From Actinomycetota bacterium (GTDB lineage Bacteria; Actinomycetota; Actinomycetes; Nanopelagicales; Nanopelagicaceae): a stretch of DNA of 5,331 nucleotides. Shown in pieces: positions 1-4,770 of the stretch. The number at the start of each line of letters is the position of its first letter. The stretch's first letter is position 1. The DNA lies in contig CANNDP010000060.1 of assembly GCA_947503395.1 (NCBI GenBank), positions 1 to 5,331 on the forward strand, read 5' to 3'. The notes under the pieces are model-generated. The model saw only the letters and a list, made by a program, of their open reading frames with translations, ran no database searches and was not told the origin of the DNA. The translations under genes were made by a program, and so were the position numbers.

Positions 1-420
1 AAGATCACATTCCATGGCCCTGGACAAATTGTGGGTTATCCGATTGTTAAATTAAAAAAGGCAAATGATGTTGTCGGCTTTGTTAGACAGCTCGAGAAAG
101 CGCTGATTCAAATCTGTCAGGAATTCAACATTAAAGGCCAAACATATTGCGAGCGATCTGGCGTTTGGGTTCGCGATGAGAGGGGCGATCGAAAGATTGC
201 AGCTATTGGAATCAGAGTCGCAAAGGGCGTAACGATGCATGGCTTTGCGCTAAATGTTAACCCCGACCTTAGCTACTTTGATCGGATTATCCCCTGTGGA
301 ATTGCTGACGCGCAGGTTACTTCAATGGAGAAAGAGTTAAATCGAAGTATTGCGCTAGATGAAGTCTTAGAGGTTGTTGAGGCACGAATGAAACAATCAC
401 TTAGTCAGGTGAGTCAATAA
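1..420 (+). CDS. lipB: Octanoyl-[acyl-carrier-protein]:protein octanoyltransferase LipB, 5'-truncated by window edge
   Basis: LipB moves an octanoyl group from octanoyl-ACP onto the conserved lysine of lipoyl domains, the first step of endogenous lipoate synthesis, in the cytoplasm. The reading frame is open from base 1, and 139 residues are visible. The family is usually about 210-230 residues, so roughly the first 70-90 lie left of the window. The visible part starts in the signature HGPGQ-x-VGYP motif (nt 13-42). The catalytic pair is present: Lys in RKIAAIG (nt 193-195) and Cys in IPCGIAD (nt 295-297), matching the Lys/Cys dyad described for M. tuberculosis LipB. A GTG at nt 31 is internal to the motif and is not the start. 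The stop codon overlaps the lipA ATG by one base (TAATG), which points to co-transcription and translational coupling with lipA. The promoter is outside the window. The identification is secure. Confidence 0.96.
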   Translation, partial: KITFHGPGQIVGYPIVKLKKANDVVGFVRQLEKALIQICQEFNIKGQTYCERSGVWVRDERGDRKIAAIGIRVAKGVTMHGFALNVNPDLSYFDRIIPCGIADAQVTSMEKELNRSIALDEVLEVVEARMKQSLSQVSQ

Positions 421-1355
421 TGCTTGCCCCTGATGGACGTAAGTTACTAAGAATTGAGGCGCGTAATGCCGAAACCCCCATTGAACGAAAGCCAGAGTGG
501 ATTAAAACAAAGGCAAAAATGGGGCCGCAGTACAGCGCACTTCGCTCACTTGTTGCTAAAGAAGGTTTACATACAGTCTGCCAAGAGGCGGCTTGTCCGA
601 ATATCTATGAATGCTGGGAAGATAAAGAAGCCACATTTTTAATTGGTGGCAGCGCCTGCACAAGAAGATGCGATTTCTGCAATATCGATACCGGAAAACC
701 TGAAGCCTTGGATAGAGATGAACCGAGAAGAGTTGCCGAGTCGGTAGCAACGATGGGACTTAAATATGCCACCGTTACCGGTGTTGCAAGAGATGATCTA
801 GAGGATGAAGGAGCCTGGCTCTATAGCGAAACTATCCGCCAGATTCACCAGGTAGTTCCTGGGTGCCTGGTTGAAATGCTGGCGCCTGACTTTTCAGCAA
901 AGCCTGAGCTTTTAAGTGAAGTATTTGAAAGCAGGCCTGAGGTATTTGCTCATAACCTTGAGACTGTTCCGAGAATATTTAAAAGAATTAGACCTGCATT
1001 TAATTACGAGAGATCTTTGAGCGTTATAACCCACGCAAGAGACTTTGGCCTGATTACCAAATCAAATCTAATTCTTGGCATGGGAGAGGAGCGAAGTGAG
1101 GTATCACAGGCACTCCTTGATCTAAGAAGCGCGGGTTGTGAGCTAATCACTATCACTCAATACTTAAGGCCATCTAATTTGCACCACCCTGTTGAAAGAT
1201 GGGTTAAGCCGCAAGAGTTTGTTGAATTAGCAAAAGAGGCAGAGGAGTTAGGTTTTCTTGGAGTGATGAGTGGGCCGCTAGTTAGATCAAGTTATCGAGC
1301 AGGAAGGTTATATAAGCAAGCCATCGCTGCCCGTCAAGGGATTTCAAATGGCTGA
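420..1355 (+). CDS. lipA: Lipoyl synthase LipA (radical SAM)
   Basis: LipA inserts two sulfur atoms at C6 and C8 of protein-bound octanoyl groups made by LipB, using S-adenosylmethionine and two 4Fe-4S clusters. At 311 residues it has the usual length. The auxiliary-cluster cysteines are C54, C59 and C65 (C-x4-C-x5-C). The radical SAM motif CTRRCDFC supplies C80, C84 and C87. The C-terminal RSSY motif at 289-292 provides the serine ligand of the auxiliary cluster that is sacrificed during sulfur insertion. Other family blocks are present, such as PIERKPEWIKT near the N-terminus and ITQYLRPS. The start is the ATG overlapping the lipB stop, preceded by AGGTGAG at 407-413 with a 6-nt spacer. The N-terminus begins like actinobacterial LipA proteins. 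The 3' end overlaps the next gene by 8 nt. Nothing is missing or broken. Confidence 0.98.
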   Translation: MLAPDGRKLLRIEARNAETPIERKPEWIKTKAKMGPQYSALRSLVAKEGLHTVCQEAACPNIYECWEDKEATFLIGGSACTRRCDFCNIDTGKPEALDRDEPRRVAESVATMGLKYATVTGVARDDLEDEGAWLYSETIRQIHQVVPGCLVEMLAPDFSAKPELLSEVFESRPEVFAHNLETVPRIFKRIRPAFNYERSLSVITHARDFGLITKSNLILGMGEERSEVSQALLDLRSAGCELITITQYLRPSNLHHPVERWVKPQEFVELAKEAEELGFLGVMSGPLVRSSYRAGRLYKQAIAARQGISNG

Positions 1356-2079
1356 TCTGGTCTATCCCCCGGTTATAAAATTAGTTAGAGCGTTTTGGAA
1401 GTATCTTGATCTGCGATTTACTCTTTACGGCCAAAGCCACATTCCAAATAAGGGTCCAGCAATTCTTGCTATGAATCATGTTGGCTATCTTGATTTTGCC
1501 CTAGCTGGAACAGCATTTCTTCCCACTTCCCGCTTAGTTCGATTTATGGCAAAGAAAGAAATCTTTGATCATCCGATAGCAGGCCCGCTTATGCGCGGCA
1601 TGAAACATATCAGCGTTGATCGAAGTAATGGCGCCCCTTCTTTTCTTGCAGCTCTTAAGGCTCTTGATAAAGGTGAGATCGTTGGCGTTTTTCCGGAAGC
1701 AACGATTTCTCAAAGCTTTGAACTTAAAGATATGAAGAGTGGCGTGATTCGCCTAGCTATGGAATCTGGCGCTCCAATCCTTCCGATGGTGATCTGGGGC
1801 TCGCAGCGAGTGTGGAGCAAGAAGATGCCGAAGAACTTATCTCGAAGCAGTATCCCTATCTTTATTGCCATTGGGCCACTTAGATATATCAAGAAAGGCT
1901 CTGATATCGATAGAGAGCTCGCCGCTCTTAAAGAAGCGATGGCTCAATTACTAAATCAAGTTCAGAGTGATTATCCTGACTCCCATGAGGGCGCTAGATG
2001 GGCGCCAGCAAGGCTGGGCGGAAGCGCTCCAAGCCTTGCAGAACTTGAAGATAAGCGAAGAAATAAAAAGGAGAGTTAA
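1348..2079 (+). CDS. PlsC-type 1-acyl-sn-glycerol-3-phosphate acyltransferase family protein
   Basis: This 243-residue protein belongs to the PlsC/LPLAT acyltransferase family, whose members esterify lysophosphatidate or related lipids at the membrane during phospholipid synthesis. Block I is NHVGYLD (N43, H44, D49), the NHx4D catalytic motif. Block II lies around residues 69-92 (KKEIFDHP to SVDRS). Block III is FPEAT at 115-119, with Ala where most members have Gly. Block IV is GAPILPMVIWG at 141-151. The C-terminus has a W-x-PARLGG segment and then a charged tail. There is no strong membrane helix, so peripheral attachment is likely. The ATG lies inside the end of lipA (8-nt overlap), with AAGGG at 1336-1340 as ribosome-binding site, so translation is probably coupled to lipA. 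The acyl acceptor cannot be read from sequence. A paralogue acting on another lipid, such as a glycolipid acyltransferase, is possible, so I withhold the plsC symbol. Confidence 0.9.
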   Translation: MADLVYPPVIKLVRAFWKYLDLRFTLYGQSHIPNKGPAILAMNHVGYLDFALAGTAFLPTSRLVRFMAKKEIFDHPIAGPLMRGMKHISVDRSNGAPSFLAALKALDKGEIVGVFPEATISQSFELKDMKSGVIRLAMESGAPILPMVIWGSQRVWSKKMPKNLSRSSIPIFIAIGPLRYIKKGSDIDRELAALKEAMAQLLNQVQSDYPDSHEGARWAPARLGGSAPSLAELEDKRRNKKES

Positions 2080-2082
2080 GAG

Positions 2083-2766
2083 ATGTTTGGTAGAAAGAAG
2101 AAGGATCCCAACGCTCCTAAGAAGGTCAGGTTTAAAACGATTCGCGATGCTTACTCCCTTGCTCGCAAGCATTACAAGTTTGTCCTTCTACGCTGCCTCG
2201 CTGTCTTCACACCTCTTTGGGGCGCTGGAATTGGAATTGGAGCCTTCTTTAACCGACCAGGTTATGCAGCTTTCTTAACATTTCCATTAGCTTTTCTTGG
2301 CGCTTTCTTTTACTTCACGCGACTTGCCGGAAATGCTGCCTATGCCTCAATTGAGGGACAGCCTGGCGCTGGAGCCAGTGTTTTAATGTCAATTCGTAAA
2401 GGTTGGACTGTTACTCCAGCAGTAAATGTTAATAAGAATCAAGATATGGTTCATCGCGCAGTTGGTAAAGCTGGAGTAGTTCTAGTTGGCGAAGGTGGCC
2501 ATGCTCTGAGGTCCCTGCTCACTGATGAGAAGCGGAAGATGGAGCGCTTTGCTCCAGGTGTTCCAATCCATGAACTTGTAATTGGTAATGAGAAAGATCA
2601 AGTCTCGGTTCGAAAACTACAGAAGAGAATGAAAAAGTTTCCTAAGAAACTCTCAACAGTTCAGGTTCGAGAGCTGCGAGCAAGACTTAAATCAGTTGGC
2701 GGGCTTAATATTCCGCTTCCAAAAGGTCCGATGCCCAAGAACATGAGGATGCCTAAGCCTCGTTAA
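2083..2766 (+). CDS. DUF4191-family membrane protein, function unknown
   Basis: This 227-residue protein resembles the actinobacterial DUF4191 family (Rv2219-like), for which I know no established function. The N-terminus is strongly basic (FGRKKKDPNAPKK). Two hydrophobic segments follow, at about residues 33-55 and 61-82, forming a probable membrane hairpin. A cytoplasmic-looking domain of about 140 residues comes next, containing KGWTVTPAV (106-114), AVGKAGVVLVGEG (126-138) and a basic stretch rich in Lys/Arg (173-203). The tail is Pro/Lys-rich (PLPKGPMPKN-type). It is the last gene of the lipB-lipA-acyltransferase run, 3 nt after the acyltransferase stop. A clear AAAAGGAGAG ribosome-binding site at 2066-2074 overlaps the end of that gene and fixes the ATG. 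Placement next to lipA and near glnA is the conserved actinobacterial arrangement and supports the family call. Its stop codon shares bases with the convergent RDD gene. Confidence 0.85.
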   Translation: MFGRKKKDPNAPKKVRFKTIRDAYSLARKHYKFVLLRCLAVFTPLWGAGIGIGAFFNRPGYAAFLTFPLAFLGAFFYFTRLAGNAAYASIEGQPGAGASVLMSIRKGWTVTPAVNVNKNQDMVHRAVGKAGVVLVGEGGHALRSLLTDEKRKMERFAPGVPIHELVIGNEKDQVSVRKLQKRMKKFPKKLSTVQVRELRARLKSVGGLNIPLPKGPMPKNMRMPKPR

Positions 2767-3134
2767 GCTCGTTTCTTACTAACTCTCATCACAACAGATT
2801 TAGCAGCACGGTCATGTAAACCCCTGCCATCTTTGTCAGTAACAACGGCTGGAATTACAAGTGCTATGAGGATTGTGCGAAGCAGAATTGGCCCCGGGCG
2901 GAGAAAGAGATTATCTGGCCAACTTAAAACTCTTAAGCCCATAACTCTCTGCCCTGCAGATGCCCCGCCAAGTGATGTAAGTAGGGCAACCTCTAAGACA
3001 AATACTCCAAGGCGAAATAACGATGGGCCAAGCGCGCTTGCTTGCAAGGGATAAACCAAGGCCGCAGTAAATGATGCAATGGCCCAATCAATGCTTAGCG
3101 CCAGCACTCGCCGGCCAAGTCCTGCCCGTTCCAT
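2763..3134 (-). CDS. RDD-domain integral membrane protein
   Basis: This small 123-residue membrane protein has the pattern that names the RDD family: Arg and Asp in the first helix (GRRVLALSIDW, R9 and D16) and Asp near the C-terminal end (GLHDRAAKSVV, D108). A conserved SAGQRVMGLRV segment at 59-69 is also present. Three hydrophobic segments are visible at about 10-30, 39-57 and 83-98. RDD proteins are poorly understood; some have been linked to ion transport, but no function can be assigned here. The equivalent gene in M. tuberculosis (Rv2219A) also sits between the DUF4191 gene and glnA. The gene converges on the DUF4191 gene and overlaps it by 4 nt. No good Shine-Dalgarno sequence precedes the ATG. 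A TAGGTT hexamer exactly 6 nt upstream suggests a leaderless transcript, which supports this start. Confidence 0.88.
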   Translation of the reverse strand: MERAGLGRRVLALSIDWAIASFTAALVYPLQASALGPSLFRLGVFVLEVALLTSLGGASAGQRVMGLRVLSWPDNLFLRPGPILLRTILIALVIPAVVTDKDGRGLHDRAAKSVVMRVSKKRA

Positions 3135-3140
3135 AGGCTC

Positions 3141-3146
3141 AACCTA
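3141..3146 (-). promoter_or_regulatory. Putative -10 element (TAGGTT) of a leaderless RDD-gene promoter
   Basis: Read on the minus strand, TAGGTT fits the actinobacterial TAnnnT -10 consensus. Exactly six bases (GAGCCT) separate it from the A of the ATG at 3134. If it is the -10, transcription would start on the start codon itself, giving a leaderless mRNA, which is common in actinobacteria. No recognisable -35 hexamer is seen about 17 nt upstream. The same hexamer is used in front of glnA on the other strand. Confidence 0.45.
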
Positions 3147-3176
3147 ACTAAAAAAGCGCCCGTAGGCCCGTTTTAC

Positions 3177-3203
3177 GAAACATAGCCGTAACCCACCGGT
3201 TAT
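3177..3203 (+). promoter_or_regulatory. Candidate GlnR-type nitrogen-control operator upstream of glnA
   Basis: Three 5-bp half-sites occur with exact 6-bp spacers: GAAAC (3177-3181), GTAAC (3188-3192) and GTTAT (3199-3203). The spacing and the first two sequences match the alternating gTnAC-n6-GaAAC pattern known for actinobacterial GlnR; the third half-site is degenerate. Relative to a predicted start near 3237, the element covers about -60 to -34, a position suited to an activator at a promoter without a good -35. It also lies about 43-69 nt upstream of the predicted RDD start, so it could affect both genes. Whether this organism has GlnR cannot be seen here. Confidence 0.45.
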
Positions 3204-3205
3204 GG
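3186..3205. repeat. Imperfect inverted repeat inside the glnA control region
   Basis: CCGTAACC and GGTTATGG are 8-bp arms around a CACC spacer; the only imperfect pair is G opposite T. It overlaps the second and third GlnR-like half-sites. It lies upstream of the predicted glnA start, so a dimeric protein binding site is more likely than an RNA hairpin on the glnA transcript. It is an alternative reading of the same operator bases. Confidence 0.5.
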
Positions 3206-3224
3206 ATATTTCACCGCCCTAGCC

Positions 3225-3230
3225 TAGGTT
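3225..3230 (+). promoter_or_regulatory. Putative glnA -10 element (TAGGTT)
   Basis: TAGGTT fits the TAnnnT -10 consensus and predicts a transcription start near A3237, giving a leader of about 55 nt before the glnA ATG. The bases 17-19 nt upstream (around 3200-3207) do not resemble TTGACA, which fits a promoter that depends on an upstream activator. A second TAnnnT (TAGCCT, 3220-3225) overlaps it by one base and is a weaker alternative. Confidence 0.45.
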
Positions 3231-3246
3231 TGGGCCATTGCTAGAG

Positions 3247-3262
3247 AGCTCAACGGGGAGCT
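3247..3262 (+). promoter_or_regulatory. Small leader hairpin in the glnA 5' region
   Basis: AGCTC (3247-3251) and GAGCT (3258-3262) form a 5-bp stem with the 6-nt loop AACGGG. The loop and 3' arm contain GGGGAG (3255-3260), the apparent ribosome-binding site of the small ORF that follows, so folding could hide it. The stem is short and may be chance. Confidence 0.25.
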
Positions 3263-3266
3263 AAAG

Positions 3267-3299
3267 ATGAAGAAAAAACCTCAGGAGAGAAATGTTTAA
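3267..3299 (+). CDS. Possible 10-codon upstream ORF overlapping the glnA start
   Basis: An ATG at 3267 opens a frame encoding MKKKPQERNV and stops at TAA 3297-3299, in a different frame from glnA. A good Shine-Dalgarno sequence, GGGGAG at 3255-3260, lies 6 nt upstream. The ORF runs through the glnA ribosome-binding site and ends 8 nt past the start of the glnA ATG, the same 8-nt overlap as lipA with the acyltransferase gene. It could be a leader peptide that couples or tunes glnA translation. It is very short, and such an ORF can arise by chance in purine-rich leader DNA, so it is only a candidate. Confidence 0.3.
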   Translation: MKKKPQERNV

Positions 3300-4722
3300 A
3301 AATTCTGCAGAAGTTTTAAATTATATAAAGAAAGAAAATGTCGCACTCGTTGATGTTCGCTTCACCGATCTGCCTGGTATGCAGCATCACTTCAACGTTC
3401 CAGTCTCGCAATTTACTGAAGATGTCTTTAAAGATGGTCTGATGTTTGATGGTTCCTCAATTAGAGGCTTCCAATCAATTCATGAGTCAGATATGAAACT
3501 TCTTCCAGCACCAGAAACTGCTTTTATTGATCCATTTAGAACTGAAAAAACTCTAGTTCTACATTTCTCAGTAGTAAATCCTGATGATAACTCGCCATAT
3601 AGCAGAGACCCACGCCAGATAGTTAATAAGGCAGTGGAATATATGAGATCTACTGGAATTGCAGATACCGCATACTTTGCTCCTGAGGCTGAGTTCTATG
3701 TCTTTGATCGCGTTAAATTCCAGACTCGCATGAATACAGGCTTCTATGAAGTTGATTCATATGAAGGAGCTTGGAATACCGGAATTGATGATGATGCTGA
3801 TGGCACGCCAAATCGTGGCTATCGCACCAGAATTAAAGGCGGATATTTCCCCGTCTCACCAACAGATCAATTTGCTGATCTTCGCGATCAGATGGTTATG
3901 AATCTTGCCAAAGTTGGTCTTGATGTTGAGCGCGCTCACCATGAAGTTGGAACTGCAGGTCAGATGGAGATCAACTATCGCTTCAATGACATCCTTCATG
4001 CTGGCGATGATCTAATGAAGTTTAAATACATCATTAAGAACACTGCTTGGGCTGCTGGAAAAACTGTGACCTTTATGCCAAAGCCACTCTTTGGCGATAA
4101 CGGTTCTGGAATGCATGTTCACCAATCACTTTGGAAAGATGGAAAACCGCTGATGTGGGGCGATGGTTATGCAAATCTTTCAGATACTGCGCGCTGGTAT
4201 ATCGGAGGTCTTCTAAAGCATGCTCCTTCACTACTTGCATTTACCAACCCAACAGTGAACTCTTATAAGCGACTTGTTCCAGGATATGAAGCTCCAGTAA
4301 ATCTTGTTTACTCAGCTCGTAACCGCTCTGCTTGTATCCGTATCCCAATTACCGGATCAAGTCCTAAGGCAAAGCGCATTGAGTTCCGTTGCCCAGATCC
4401 ATCTTCAAATCCATATCTTGCATTTGCTGCGATCTTGATGGCCGGCCTTGATGGAATCACAAACAAGATTGAGCCACCAAAGCCAGTTGATAAAGATCTC
4501 TACGAGTTAGAGGGAGCCGAAGCTAAGTCAATTGCTCAAGTTCCTGGCTCGCTAGATGCGGTTATCGATAATCTTGAACGAGATAACGACTTCTTAACTC
4601 GCGGCGGTGTCTTTACTAAAGACTTGATCGATACGTGGATTGATTGGAAGCGTAAATCAGAAATTGATTACGTACGCTTACGTCCACATCCAGCAGAGTT
4701 CGAACTCTATTACGATATCTAA
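3292..4722 (+). CDS. glnA: Glutamine synthetase type I (adenylylation-type)
   Basis: Glutamine synthetase makes glutamine from glutamate, ammonia and ATP; the type I enzyme is a cytoplasmic dodecamer and the main route of ammonia assimilation. At 476 residues it matches the family (about 470-478). The N-terminal beta-grasp domain carries VDVRFTDLPG (20-29) and the latch motif DGSSIRGF (53-60). The catalytic domain has PEAEFYVFD (131-139), ERAHHEVG and GQMEINYRF (213-231), NGSGMHVHQS (270-279) and the flap NSYKRLVPGYEAP (323-335). NRSACIRIP (344-352) and IEFRCPDPSSNPYLA (363-377) follow. Tyr404 in KDLYEL is the expected adenylylation site, so post-translational control by GlnE is likely. The start is fixed by AGGAG at 3283-3287, 4 nt before the ATG, and by the canonical N-terminus. 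It has its own promoter region and terminator. It is the orthologue of mycobacterial glnA1. Confidence 0.98.
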   Translation: MFKNSAEVLNYIKKENVALVDVRFTDLPGMQHHFNVPVSQFTEDVFKDGLMFDGSSIRGFQSIHESDMKLLPAPETAFIDPFRTEKTLVLHFSVVNPDDNSPYSRDPRQIVNKAVEYMRSTGIADTAYFAPEAEFYVFDRVKFQTRMNTGFYEVDSYEGAWNTGIDDDADGTPNRGYRTRIKGGYFPVSPTDQFADLRDQMVMNLAKVGLDVERAHHEVGTAGQMEINYRFNDILHAGDDLMKFKYIIKNTAWAAGKTVTFMPKPLFGDNGSGMHVHQSLWKDGKPLMWGDGYANLSDTARWYIGGLLKHAPSLLAFTNPTVNSYKRLVPGYEAPVNLVYSARNRSACIRIPITGSSPKAKRIEFRCPDPSSNPYLAFAAILMAGLDGITNKIEPPKPVDKDLYELEGAEAKSIAQVPGSLDAVIDNLERDNDFLTRGGVFTKDLIDTWIDWKRKSEIDYVRLRPHPAEFELYYDI

Positions 4723-4733
4723 ACTCAAGAGTT

Positions 4734-4770
4734 AAAAAAGAGGGTCTGCTTAGGTAGGCCCTCTTTTTTT
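4734..4770. terminator. Bidirectional intrinsic terminator between glnA and the M48 peptidase gene
   Basis: GAGGGTCTGC (4740-4749) pairs with GTAGGCCCTC (4754-4763) over 10 bp, with two G-T pairs, around the loop TTAG. It is flanked by six A (4734-4739) and seven T (4764-4770). A strong stem followed by a T run is present on both strands, so it can end glnA transcription on the plus strand and the peptidase transcript on the minus strand. The minus-strand stop codon (4769-4771) overlaps the outer end of the T run. Confidence 0.9.

Noticed and set aside
31..420. GTG at 31 as the start of a short 129-residue LipB
   Set aside because: The frame is open to base 1, and the conserved HGPGQ motif lies upstream of this GTG, so the gene is cut by the window edge and not short.
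1462..1725. The FPEAT variant of PlsC block III as a sign of a broken enzyme
   Set aside because: The NHx4D motif and the other blocks are intact, and I recall Ala at this place in other actinobacterial members. It looks like a subfamily trait and not decay.
1967..2278. A 103-codon plus-strand frame spanning the acyltransferase-DUF4191 junction
   Set aside because: It overlaps two well-supported genes in another frame, has no recognisable motif and no Shine-Dalgarno of its own. It is a shadow frame.
2741..2766. A GAGG...CCTC hairpin at the end of the DUF4191 gene
   Set aside because: The stem is 4 bp with a 9-nt loop and no T run follows, so it does not qualify as a terminator.
2833..3054. 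A 73-codon plus-strand frame antisense to the RDD gene
   Set aside because: The minus strand encodes a clear RDD protein over the same bases. The plus-strand product is low-complexity Ser/Pro/Arg-rich and matches nothing I recognise.
3148..3176. A GC-rich patch beside A and T runs, resembling a terminator
   Set aside because: Only about 3 bp of stem can form (GCC/GGC). The CCCGT-AGG-CCCGT pattern is a short direct repeat, not a hairpin, and no gene ends here.
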